Part shown: positions 29,401 through 36,456 of the stretch, one piece after another
Layout: every line of letters begins with the position of its first letter
Position numbering within the stretch: position 1 is the stretch's first letter
Source: Jaenimonas drosophilae
Lineage: Eukaryota > Euglenozoa > Kinetoplastea > Trypanosomatida > Trypanosomatidae
Assembly: GCA_030849065.1 (NCBI GenBank)
Contig: JASAON010001469.1
Location: 1-36,456, forward strand
Length of the DNA stretch: 36,456 nt
Direction of reading: 5' to 3'
Position numbers and translations under genes: made by a program
The notes under the pieces: generated by a model
Seen by the model: only the letters and a program-made list of their open reading frames with translations
What the model was told of the DNA's origin: nothing
The model's database searches: none

Positions 29401-31007
29401 ACATGCAGCTTCTTCAAAAGCTCTGCCAATCGAGAAACGGGTTGGGTGTCCTCCTCTCCTTCCTTGGCATGGCATGAGGTGGTAATATCGCGGTAGGCGA
29501 GTCGCAGCTCTGCGGAGAAGAGATAGGGTTCATCCTTCAACGATTCAGCAGAGCACTTTCCGAGGTATACGCCCAGTACCTGCAGGCCATAGTCACGAAA
29601 GGGATTGCAGCGAGCATGGAGCTCCTCCAGCGTGGCTGCATGTCGGAGAAGGAGTCGGCCGAGGAACGTTGCCCCACGATGGGTAAGATGGTTGGAGCTA
29701 ACATCCACCACTCGCCAGGGAGGACGGCGTTCGCACTCATCGTCGCGAGTGGCAGACGTTGATTGCAGAATGCTGGACGAAGACGCGGCGGGTGCAGTAC
29801 GCGGACGCGCTGCTTCTCTCCGGGTACGCGATGAAAACGCTGATTGGTACTTAATGAGCTCCCCCAACATGGCATCAGTGAGGCCCACATCGCACAAGCG
29901 GAGGACGTCCAACGAGGTGAGTCGAGGAAGAATGTGCTGGCAGAGCCACGACCATTCCTTCTCCGGCAAACGCACGTGTGAAAGGTCAAGTGTGGTGAGC
30001 GGGGCGGCACCGCCAATGGTGAGTGGAGCTCGGAGTTGTGCTTGCAGCTGCGCAAGCACAACTGCAGAGTTGGGGGCCTTCGCTGAGGGAGACGCCACCA
30101 CGTCCTTGTGGCTCTTTGCATGTGATGGCGTGCTCTGAGCGGCGTTGGAATCAATGAGGCGAAGAGGGGTCTCGGCCGGGCTTGGTGGGCCAGCAAGTGG
30201 TGCCATCGCCGGTTTTCTCTCCGCGTGTTGTGTTCCTGTTATAGCAGTGCTGAGCAAGCTGGGCGTCGGTGGACGGAGCAGTCCCTGTGGCTCAACGGAT
30301 GGATCAAGGACCGATGAGACGCCAACAGCTGGTCTCTCAGCAGAGTCCTCGCAGGGGCGTTCCACGCTTGTTGGCGCAGCCACATACGCCTCTGTGGAGG
30401 CTCGGTTATATGAATATGTCGGTCTCGCGGCCTCGGGCGCGATACCCCCAAACAGTGAAGCGGGACGAAGGTTGGCCGGATTGTAGGGCTCTGGAGCCAT
30501 CTTGACGGGCGTTGGCGAGAGGCTGGAGTAGTCACGCGGCGGCGATGGAGAGATGGGCTGTCGCGTGCCGTGCCGGCGGAGGCCACTGGAGAGTGGGGCC
30601 CAACTTGGGGCGGATGGGAGAGATGGCGCACGAGAGGAATAGGGGCTTGGGGGTTGGGGACGTCCGTAGCGAAGCAAAGGTGCGTGGCTTATAGCAGTGG
30701 CCATAATAGAGCCACGAACGGAACTCAGTACAGCGGGCGGGCCATCTGCACGATCCATGCCCTCACGCCAGTTTGTGGCGGCGACAGCAACGCCGCTTTC
30801 ACATCCCGGTACCGTTGCGGGGACGGAAGAGGCAGCCTCGAGAGCTGGAGCTTCTACATCCGCCACGCTGTGTGTGCTCAAGCGCTGAGTGCCTGAAGAC
30901 GCCGAGGGAGTGCGGCGATGCCCATCGTCATGCTCGGCCACTGGCGAAGCAGACTTTGCTGACGAAGTAGAGGCAGAACTCTTCTGCTCAGACGCAGGTG
31001 AGCTCAT
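26496..31007 (-). CDS. Large leucine-rich-repeat protein with possible PH-like C-terminal domain
   Basis: 1503 residues from ATG 31007; the frame is open further upstream but that stretch is non-coding in character and overlaps the splice-acceptor region. Residues 1-330 are Ser/Pro/Ala-rich and probably disordered. Residues about 335-815 hold leucine-rich repeats of the RNase-inhibitor type: LTTLDLSHVRLPE, LDVLRLCDVGLTD, WRVVDVSSNHLTH, LCVLDLSGTF, IKELHLASTGITD and LAVLNLADNLLTT. Residues about 815-1260 are acidic, Ser/Thr/Pro-rich linker. A short charged helix (EKLRKEQEAYERAAQQLRRQ, about 1255-1280) is followed by a segment (WKGQQRVVLTIHQTTSLLML ... ITLSSLADLQAALATLKKEV) whose strand-then-helix pattern suggests a PH-like fold (inference). 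The tail is Ala/Pro/Ser/Thr-rich. Such proteins usually act as scaffolds; in kinetoplastids many are flagellar or cytoskeletal, but nothing here proves it. Confidence 0.72.
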   Translation of the reverse strand: MSSPASEQKSSASTSSAKSASPVAEHDDGHRRTPSASSGTQRLSTHSVADVEAPALEAASSVPATVPGCESGVAVAATNWREGMDRADGPPAVLSSVRGSIMATAISHAPLLRYGRPQPPSPYSSRAPSLPSAPSWAPLSSGLRRHGTRQPISPSPPRDYSSLSPTPVKMAPEPYNPANLRPASLFGGIAPEAARPTYSYNRASTEAYVAAPTSVERPCEDSAERPAVGVSSVLDPSVEPQGLLRPPTPSLLSTAITGTQHAERKPAMAPLAGPPSPAETPLRLIDSNAAQSTPSHAKSHKDVVASPSAKAPNSAVVLAQLQAQLRAPLTIGGAAPLTTLDLSHVRLPEKEWSWLCQHILPRLTSLDVLRLCDVGLTDAMLGELIKYQSAFSSRTRREAARPRTAPAASSSSILQSTSATRDDECERRPPWRVVDVSSNHLTHRGATFLGRLLLRHAATLEELHARCNPFRDYGLQVLGVYLGKCSAESLKDEPYLFSAELRLAYRDITTSCHAKEGEEDTQPVSRLAELLKKLHVGPSLLDLRECRASARGVSELLHGASKSHCLRTVLLTHNVPSPRGLLPSPSAEDGASSLNHCIITSGKLMEQPTFSQFLPLHHPAALRDVSLGGVPLSQLCSPAGCRSVLLGLLFCCPDLCVLDLSGTFTTELLPRPQLLDLLAEGTMEEQILQGAPPSPTSFDSWCQIVLAAERADEMPIVLDQLSVAGQSRVGDVLCELLSHAAFNAATTKKVVPSAFGHIKELHLASTGITDVAVRGLCRAVRNTTASWGLLQDLAVLNLADNLLTTLGCVEVIRCFIMDWPVASSGSCLEDLSVQGNAGVAEHDGQAMSVLGQSAHCAVSYRAADPCCTDSCGATGVRPLAIHYGLAGAQSPTHTVSCGRDGVVGSTVASSKAAGWADGIGLRTPHALHEVSSILEVSGRKAQELSSIADATGTMYPARRSLLRELEEQADEGETLVGSASHNVAEPTEVVELRPQRLVSPPSQMNDVESSTPAANFEVEIDEPNEQDAAQPPLVGQEEPTNTEQEHHTDTLPSPDHVQKRSASRETCSTVASRASSANRRTLSTEVLEGEAQQVPIGADVPKEVADLVALADDAMPQDGPCLDKDQEAPPMPSSPSPTTAAEVDEGANGGDAETATTMFPELSPPSTVPSPVGVGFSASPLPPGEAPSDPTSPPTPAERSMEVVVNPRPELAVVAPKSPTTVQQAVPMEVSTSPVLPSTADAGASPIEVTPKTSKPASPKQDAAEKLRKEQEAYERAAQQLRRQMMQNAYEGLLQKPQTSPDESSDHLLVAKGKWKGQQRVVLTIHQTTSLLMLSYEKKKLVGKNKQAVMLVHPLALGVRCGTSTEKSSKKEPQLLIHLTRPFLPEEVGVARAKVVAKVGEGAKDAGSSEGKALSAELLPREVDINITLSSLADLQAALATLKKEVSRAVEIFQTALPSPPAPRSATTSTPNPGATPSTAQSQSRAPQRRAPAAPSAATRKPS

Positions 31008-31062
31008 ATCAATGAACCTGTGTTTCCTTTGTTGCGTGCCGTCTCCAATTGTGAGTGTCCTA

Positions 31063-31092
31063 CTACAGTGAGATATGCGAAGGAGGAGCAAA
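31063..31092 (-). promoter_or_regulatory. Probable trans-splice acceptor for the LRR-protein gene
   Basis: Coding-strand TTTGCTCCTCCTTCGC, then CACTGTAG with AG at 31064-31063, about 56 bases before the ATG at 31007. This supports starting the protein at 31007. Confidence 0.5.
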
Positions 31093-31295
31093 TATGCATC
31101 ATGAGGGGAAGGATACTGTGAAGAATGAGGCAATGATGAGCAGCACACTGAAAAGATCAAAGACTAACCATGTCACAACAGAAGAACAACACGATCGAGG
31201 TGGGCGTCCCTCATGCGCGTTATTAATAGTGTCAGCACGGTTCCTTCATCTTCTTGTCATAGCTTTGCACGTACAGCATCCAAACTGTAGCCAAA

Positions 31296-32780
31296 TCACT
31301 GAGAAGTGGCTCGCAACTTACGAACGAGGATGATCGCCGTTGCCGCGACACTGAGGACAGTGCAGGCCATGGGTACGACAACCATCAAATTGCTTGACGC
31401 AACAGGGCGAGGTGCTGTCTTTCCTAGAGCTGGGCGGGAGGCCTTTGCCTCCTCCATCGGTTGGGATCTCACCCCCTCTAGGTGTACAGGCGGCGGTGCT
31501 GCTGGGCTGGTGCCGCTAACCGCTGAGGGGCTGCTTACCGCCCCAGACACACGATCGCTCATCGACTCCAGCAACTTAGAACGGGAAACAACTGGGAGCT
31601 CGGCCCACAGGGTGGGGTCGTTGTAAAGCGTAATGGGCTGAGGCTTCTGCTCCAGCTCCAGACGACTTGCCTTGATGAGGAATCGGGAGGGGGTGGAGTA
31701 GATGTCCCAAATCTCCACTTGGTAGTTTTCCAGTGGCTTAAAGATGGCATCGAGCGCGTCGTAGAGGGGAGCAAGGTTAAGGCGCTTGCTCATGGCCTGC
31801 ACCATGGACATCTTCTGCAGGGGCTCCAACTCCTCCACAGAGAGTACCACCTCCGTCACGTCCTTTATAATATCATCATCATAAGTAGCCTCCGCACGGC
31901 TGTTGGGGACCTCGTCGGGGCACAGCGAGAGGACCTCTTGGCGGTACTCACGACACGAGATGTAGCAGTACGGAACTGCATATCGGTGCCAAACAGGGCC
32001 ATAGCCAACCACAAGCGCGTAGGCGCTGGGCAGCTGCGGGAGTACTTGAGCGAGGTCGTAGTGAAACTCCATCAAATCACCCGGGGTCACATCATGAAAG
32101 TGTCGTGGGCGGTAGTTGGTCACGAGGGGAGCCACCACGAACTGCGCAATTGCCGTTTGTGGTTGGCCGCTCTTGCCAAAACGCTGGTCCAGCTTGAGGT
32201 GAGGAAGTGAGGTACGGCACCGTGCACGCAGTGGCTCCATGAAGGGCGACACACTGTGAAGGAGAGCCTTGGCGAAGGCCTCGAAGGCCCCTTTCTGAGC
32301 CAAGTCCCGCCGCTTTTCGGACTTTGTGGGCTTCTTCCAGCGATGGTTGCCATTGACGGTCAGCGGTGCCTGGCTTGCTGCGGTGATTTGTGGTTTTGGC
32401 ACGATCTTCTTCGGCACGGCTAGAGGAGCTGGTGGCGGGGCAGCTTCCTTGCTCGGCGTGGACCCAGCTCCGCCCTCTTGGGCTTCCAGTTCAGGATGGA
32501 GTTGCCGCTCGATGAAATACTCTGTCTTCTCCAAGACCTTCTGGAACACATCCATCCACTCAGCATTAGACGGGTCCTCCTCGTCGTTGGCGAGGTCGTC
32601 GCCTTTGGCAAACGTTGGGTAGTACGCCGGTGGAAGGCCATCCTCACCGAAGTTGTCTCCAAGCATCTCCTCATGTGTTGGCTCATTGGCCATCGCGCTA
32701 GTCGTCTCTGGAAGCAGGAAGGAAGACATGGCGTTCTCCGTGGGCTTCCACTCACTCGCATTGGCATTTAGCGCTGACAT
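31296..32780 (-). CDS. Tail-anchored membrane protein with N-terminal PAM2-like (PABP-binding) motif
   Basis: 494 residues. Residues 3-13 (ALNANASEWKP) fit the PAM2 consensus L-N-x-x-A-x-E-F-x-P that binds the MLLE domain of cytoplasmic poly(A)-binding protein, with Trp replacing Phe as in the PAM2w of LARP4. The next 110 residues are acidic and probably flexible, with an Ala/Pro-rich linker. A folded core spans about residues 145-390 (RWKKPTKSEKRRDLAQKGAF through the IWDIYSTPSRFLIKASRLEL segment); I do not recognise its family. After a Ser/Pro-rich linker comes a single hydrophobic segment at about 466-486 (LMVVVPMACTVLSVAATAII) and a short basic tail (RKLRATSQ), the layout of a tail-anchored protein facing the cytosol. 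The short basic tail would suit the mitochondrial outer membrane or ER. An mRNA or PABP tether is inferred, not shown. Confidence 0.7.
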   Translation of the reverse strand: MSALNANASEWKPTENAMSSFLLPETTSAMANEPTHEEMLGDNFGEDGLPPAYYPTFAKGDDLANDEEDPSNAEWMDVFQKVLEKTEYFIERQLHPELEAQEGGAGSTPSKEAAPPPAPLAVPKKIVPKPQITAASQAPLTVNGNHRWKKPTKSEKRRDLAQKGAFEAFAKALLHSVSPFMEPLRARCRTSLPHLKLDQRFGKSGQPQTAIAQFVVAPLVTNYRPRHFHDVTPGDLMEFHYDLAQVLPQLPSAYALVVGYGPVWHRYAVPYCYISCREYRQEVLSLCPDEVPNSRAEATYDDDIIKDVTEVVLSVEELEPLQKMSMVQAMSKRLNLAPLYDALDAIFKPLENYQVEIWDIYSTPSRFLIKASRLELEQKPQPITLYNDPTLWAELPVVSRSKLLESMSDRVSGAVSSPSAVSGTSPAAPPPVHLEGVRSQPMEEAKASRPALGKTAPRPVASSNLMVVVPMACTVLSVAATAIILVRKLRATSQ

Positions 32781-33255
32781 GTTTGGCTGAGGGTGTTGTT
32801 GCTTTTTTACTGTTGTTGTGATTGAGTGTTGTGTGTTGGAGCGTATTGATTGGTGGTCAAGAAGTATAGGAATAGACGGTTATATTGTATAACCGGCACC
32901 AAGTGGAGAAGAGGTTTGTCTTCACGCCAACGTCCCCACGTCAGTTGGTTCCGACCAAGGAGGCTGATGAGGTGAAGGGAAGGGGTGAATGGGTGGTGTA
33001 ATGTGTTGGAGGCACAGTCGATTATGCCAGTTGGCCAGTAGACCTCGATATGGGAGGGCAGGAAGGCACACGGATTTGCACTAAGACTATAGTGTGGGGT
33101 TCTAAGCATAGTAACATGGAATCGGGAGAGAAACAGAGGGCGCAGCATTTCGTCAACGACACCGGAGACATACGAATGCATTTGTTACACAAGGTACAGT
33201 AGGTGTGCAAAGATCAAGATGAACGTGGCGCTGTTGGTTGTGTATCATAGCCATA
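32781..33255. other. Intergenic region, 475 bp
   Basis: Between the ELMO-domain stop and the PAM2-like gene start. On the coding strand the first AG after a pyrimidine-rich stretch is at 32811-32810, 30 bases before the ATG, but the tract is weak. No gene recognised. Confidence 0.45.
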
Positions 33256-34407
33256 CTATGCTGCAGGGCTCCATGATGGACTAAAGAAGGAGGTAAGAAC
33301 GGTTTGGGACATGTATGTGTTGTAGTCCATCACCGACGGCTGATCACGTGCCCAGCACTCTGCAAAATGCCGAAGAAGTGCATGATGGAGAGCAAAGAAG
33401 CCTGCCTCCCCATCGGCGACATCTTCCGTGAGGCTCTGCGCCAGGGCATCCACTGACGCGATGGTCCCATCTGGGCGACGAATGCCGTGCTCGCTTTGAA
33501 GCGAACGACGGGAAACCGATTTGGCTGCTGAAGAAGACACCACGCCCCCTCCACCCGTACCACGCGTCACTGTGTCATAGAGGACTTCGTAGTGAGCGGG
33601 ATAGAGCTTGTATCCTTCTTCACGTAACAGCAACTCCGCGGAGAACTGAATACTGGTGATGGCCACCAGGTACCACGAATTCGTCCGCTCCGCCTGCGCC
33701 TGCCTGTTGCTCATCACCATTGACTTAAATTCTGTGGGGGATGTCTGTGCAAAGTGAACGAGCTGGCGCAGCCCGAGGAGGCCACCGCCGCGGAGATCCG
33801 TTGTGGGGTCCTCTCCTTGGAAGCCCAACTCCTCCCACTGCTTGCCCGTCGGGGAGAAGGACGCAGGCGGCTTCCCACTTGCTACCCACAGCTGCTGCAG
33901 CAAGTTGATGTGGCTGCGATCGCTCTTGTCAAAGGCGGTGGATCGCTCACACTCCAGCCGAGCCAGCTGCAAATCGCAGGCCAGAAGCTGAGAGAAGAGG
34001 GCCCGCTCCATCACTAAGGCCTTTGGCTCTGCTGTGCCGGCGTCTTCCACCATGTGGCGCACTGCTGGGAGATAGCTTTCACGAACAAAGTTCATGAACG
34101 ACGGGCACACACGTAGTGGTCGCACGCTTGCGGGCTTCGAAGGTGCAGAGGCAGACTCGGCAGATGGAAGCCCGCGGAGAAACAGAGCGAGCTCACCAAC
34201 ACTGGTTATGGTTCCCCGTCTCATGCATTCGAGTGCAACCTCCGTGGTGAGGTGTGGGTCCTTCCTCGCGGGTATCACTAACAGAACGTGTCCTGCATAA
34301 ACGCGATAGGGCTTGCTCGACCCACTGGACCATTTCCATGCAATAAGAACCACTACCCCACCCGCGAGGCCAAGAGCCAACACCCGGCGCAAAGAAGATG
34401 TGGCCAT
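33256..34407 (-). CDS. ELMO-domain protein (ELMOD-like, putative ARF-family GAP), membrane anchored
   Basis: 383 residues from ATG 34407. The frame continues upstream to 34698, but that stretch overlaps the neighbouring gene and looks non-coding. A hydrophobic segment at about residues 9-25 (VLALGLAGGVVVLIAWKW) predicts an N-terminal membrane anchor. The ELMO domain spans about residues 100-300. The GAP signature of ELMOD proteins, W-x3-G-F-Q-x3-P-x-T-D-x-R-G-x-G-x3-L-x2-L, is fully present: W191, G195-F196-Q197, P201, T203-D204, R206-G207, L213, L216. R206 is the expected catalytic arginine. ELMODs stimulate GTP hydrolysis by ARF/ARL GTPases, notably ARL2, linking to traffic, tubulin folding or mitochondria. 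Activity and partner here are inferred from the intact motif. A Gly/Ser-rich insert occurs near residue 285 (RGTGGGGVVSSSAAK). Confidence 0.85.
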   Translation of the reverse strand: MATSSLRRVLALGLAGGVVVLIAWKWSSGSSKPYRVYAGHVLLVIPARKDPHLTTEVALECMRRGTITSVGELALFLRGLPSAESASAPSKPASVRPLRVCPSFMNFVRESYLPAVRHMVEDAGTAEPKALVMERALFSQLLACDLQLARLECERSTAFDKSDRSHINLLQQLWVASGKPPASFSPTGKQWEELGFQGEDPTTDLRGGGLLGLRQLVHFAQTSPTEFKSMVMSNRQAQAERTNSWYLVAITSIQFSAELLLREEGYKLYPAHYEVLYDTVTRGTGGGGVVSSSAAKSVSRRSLQSEHGIRRPDGTIASVDALAQSLTEDVADGEAGFFALHHALLRHFAECWARDQPSVMDYNTYMSQTVLTSFFSPSWSPAA

Positions 34408-34652
34408 GACGAACGAGGATGAGGGCAAATGGAGGGATACTACAACAAACCTGACGTTATTGGGCAAACAATAATAATGTAGATATGAAGTAGTGCTGCC
34501 ACGGATGCTTCGTGTAGGTCGGCAACATAAGGAACAACATAATTGAGATGAGAGAAGTGATGGTGCAACAGTTGAAGAGAGAGTGCTCACGTGTTTCCTC
34601 CAACAATAGAGTAAAGCAGCATTAACAGAGCATCTATGGACATTGAATCCGA

Positions 34653-35813
34653 CTACCAGGCGAAGGACAGCACCCACGCCGGGGCTTCTGTCATCCACGT
34701 CGCCTCCAACACGACCTTTTCCAGCGTCCCTCGCACCCCGAGAACTTCCGCAGCAGCCTCTGACGTGCAGCGGAAAAGCGGCAGTGAGGGCATCTTATCC
34801 ATGTCTCGAAGAAGGAGAACACAGGTCATACCCGTACACGTTCGTACAGTGGATGATGAAGCCCCATTCTCATGCATCATTGCGTGGAGTAGCTGCTCCA
34901 TCTTGCGTAGCATCTCCAACACAAAAGGGGCATCGAATCCAAGGCCACAGCAAAAGAGACAGGCATGGCAAGCAGGCTTCTTCTCTGGGTGACTCCACAG
35001 CGAATCAGAGCGTAGCAGAAGATTCAACGTATCGGATGTTAGAAGAGACGGATGAAGAACATCCTCTTCACACAGCACCACCCTTGTGGCGGCAGAGTAG
35101 TTCAACGATGGGGGCAGGTTGGATGCTGACGCTGTGGTGGAGCTCTCCACAAGCTCATATGCCTCTCGGCATGTATCAGTTGTCGCCTTGGGGCGCAACT
35201 CCACCGCTTGGTTACTGATGGCAAATGCCTGGCGCGCCACACGCATACGTGAAGGAGCGAGCTCGACTCCCAGGCCCAGCCAATCTGAAAGGGACTCTGA
35301 CGTGAGACGGCTCCACTCAAAGAGCAGCTTGCCTGTACCACTTCCGATATCCACGGCCAGCATTGCCGTATCACCCGCTGACGAGCCACCAACATGCTCT
35401 TCAAATACACGATGCAGCTGTCGAACACCCAATGACGTTAGCTCTCCGTACAGTAGTGGGTGTTGCGCTTCGTCAGTCGTCATACTCGGGCTTGTCGCGT
35501 CACTACTGTGGCCGGACCAATGGTGTGCCAACGCCTTTTGACGTACAACCTCCAGGTCCTCGGCACTGGCCGTATAGCCTTCATCGAGGGAGTCGTAGAC
35601 GTACTCCTTCAACTTCTCAACATCATCCAGGAAATCGTGGCGGTCCGCGGCCCGAGCGCGAATTGGACGATTGAGCAGCATCTTGTCCATGGATGTGGCC
35701 TCTCCCGTTGAGACACTTGCAAGTCGTTCAGTGCATGCGTCTTCGTATAGCTGCAGCTTCATGCTGTAAATGAGGCCGCTAAAGGCCACAGCGTATTCAA
35801 ACCACGCATCCAT
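34653..35813 (-). CDS. DOT1-like class I SAM-dependent methyltransferase
   Basis: 386 residues from ATG 35813. The frame is open to a GTG at 35891, but that stretch is the splice-acceptor pyrimidine tract, so its apparent hydrophobic leader is not real. A Rossmann methyltransferase core is visible: LLYGELTSLGVRQLHRVFEE (about residues 120-139) then LAVDIGSGTGKLLFEW (about 152-167, motif I binding SAM) and LGLGVELAPSRMRVARQAF (motif II, acidic E for ribose). A YGE element just before the glycine-rich loop is typical of the DOT1 histone H3 methyltransferase family. Later elements are RVVLCEEDVLHPSLL (motif with acidic pair) and CLFCCGLGFDAPFVLEMLRK, comparable to the DOT1 asparagine/phenylalanine region but divergent. 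Histone activity is unproven; kinetoplastid DOT1A/B are shorter (from memory). An N-terminal 110 residues of unknown fold precedes the core. Confidence 0.62.
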   Translation of the reverse strand: MDAWFEYAVAFSGLIYSMKLQLYEDACTERLASVSTGEATSMDKMLLNRPIRARAADRHDFLDDVEKLKEYVYDSLDEGYTASAEDLEVVRQKALAHHWSGHSSDATSPSMTTDEAQHPLLYGELTSLGVRQLHRVFEEHVGGSSAGDTAMLAVDIGSGTGKLLFEWSRLTSESLSDWLGLGVELAPSRMRVARQAFAISNQAVELRPKATTDTCREAYELVESSTTASASNLPPSLNYSAATRVVLCEEDVLHPSLLTSDTLNLLLRSDSLWSHPEKKPACHACLFCCGLGFDAPFVLEMLRKMEQLLHAMMHENGASSSTVRTCTGMTCVLLLRDMDKMPSLPLFRCTSEAAAEVLGVRGTLEKVVLEATWMTEAPAWVLSFAW

Positions 35814-36456
35814 GCGTCCAGCCTCTGTGGCCACAAGTAGAGAAGAGAGAATTAGAATGAGAAGGTGTTTTAGAGTGAAGTGTATCTGCACATGGGCACA
35901 TCATCCCCACTTCAGTACTCGCCTATACTCGGAAGAGGAAATGTCAGTCAACACATATAGACCCACGCCACCAAGTTTCTCATATAAAAAGTTTACAGAA
36001 GTGTCTGAGTATTTCTTTATTCGCAAACCGTAGTAGAAATAGTTGGACCACCAGCCTCGTTATGAAAACTCAGCAAGAAGGCACCCAAGCCTTGCGATTT
36101 CATTTTCAGCAAATCGAAAGGAGTGGGACCTGGTCACATGTTCTCATAACAACAGTGAGACAACCAAACAAAAGAAAACCGATTGACATAGCAGAGATGA
36201 AGAGAAAGTACGTTGGAAAAAAAAGTGCGCCAACGTTGTGGCTTTGCTTTTAGATTCCAGGTATGTGGTAACTTAGCTGGAGAAGAAAACAGCGCTGTTA
36301 TATTCTGTTGTGGTGGTTGCTGTTGTGTTTTGGGGAGAGAGGGGTAACAGCAGTCCAGCCAAAATTGTTGTAGGGAAACAAAGAGGGGTAGCTTTCGCCA
36401 TGAATTGTTGGTGCGAAGATGGGTAGCCACATGATGGAAGAGGAAGGGAGGAACAT
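35814..36456. other. Right-end region, 643 bp, no gene recognised
   Basis: Leader of the DOT1-like gene and presumably the 3' UTR of a further gene outside the window. It is more A/T-rich than the coding DNA. A 98-codon minus-strand frame (36430-36134) shows no domain and no convincing coding character. Confidence 0.45.
35825..35867 (-). promoter_or_regulatory. Probable trans-splice acceptor for the DOT1-like gene
   Basis: About 30 bases of almost pure pyrimidine on the coding strand (CTTCTCATTCTAATTCTCTC and on), then GTGGCCACAG with AG at 35826-35825, 11 bases before the ATG at 35813. Decides the start at 35813 over the longer frame. Confidence 0.6.

Noticed and set aside
31008..31160. 51-residue N-terminal extension of the LRR protein
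   Set aside because: Contains the probable splice-acceptor tract and AG at 31064-31063; ATG 31007 is the first good start after it.
34408..34698. 97-residue N-terminal extension of the ELMO-domain protein
   Set aside because: Overlaps the preceding gene, has Cys/Leu/Ser-rich noise-like composition, and the ATG at 34407 directly precedes a sensible membrane anchor.
35814..35891. Hydrophobic, signal-peptide-like leader on the DOT1-like protein
   Set aside because: It begins with GTG, and its hydrophobic residues come from the CTT/CTC/ATT codons of a pyrimidine tract ending in a splice-acceptor AG.

Overview
The window looks like nuclear DNA of a kinetoplastid protist (trypanosomatid or bodonid). 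Twelve intronless protein genes all lie on the minus strand, read from right to left, as in a directional gene cluster transcribed as one polycistronic unit. Most starts are preceded on the coding strand by a pyrimidine tract and then an AG within about 10-100 bases of the ATG, the pattern expected for spliced-leader trans-splicing. A giant repeat protein with 'W-x-L-Y' units, resembling families I associate with kinetoplastid flagellar attachment zone proteins, also points there. Genus cannot be decided from the sequence alone.

In transcription order (right to left): a DOT1-like SAM methyltransferase (35813-34653); a membrane-anchored ELMO-domain protein (34407-33256); a tail-anchored protein with an N-terminal PAM2-like motif (32780-31296); a large leucine-rich-repeat protein with a possible PH-like C-terminus (31007-26496); a TCAIM-like protein with a J-like HPD motif (26120-24078); a 252/267-bp tandem repeat of unknown role (about 23235-23836); a small protein with a likely mitochondrial presequence (22942-22625); a TRAPPC2L/sedlin-like trafficking subunit (22239-21268); an exportin-7-like transport receptor (20719-17348); deoxyhypusine hydroxylase (16904-15933); a TLC-domain membrane protein (15401-14532); a KATNIP-like ciliary protein (14066-10197); and a giant protein (9009 to beyond position 1) with a dynein-stalk-like microtubule-binding segment followed by at least 24 complete ~104-residue repeats.

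The giant gene is not complete. A single N at 512 sits exactly where a near-identical repeat begins. To its left the coding frame resumes in a different phase and runs off the window edge. I read this as an assembly gap in a collapsed or unresolved repeat array, not as a stop or frameshift in the real gene.

The genes do not form a metabolic operon, which is normal for kinetoplastid clusters. Themes that recur are the flagellum/cytoskeleton (KATNIP and the giant protein, adjacent at the downstream end), membrane trafficking (TRAPPC2L, ELMO-domain protein), mitochondria (TCAIM-like, the 105-residue protein), and translation (deoxyhypusine hydroxylase; PAM2-like protein that could bind poly(A)-binding protein). 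The most unusual items are the dynein-stalk/repeat fusion, the PAM2-like motif on a tail-anchored protein, and the frame-preserving tandem repeat.
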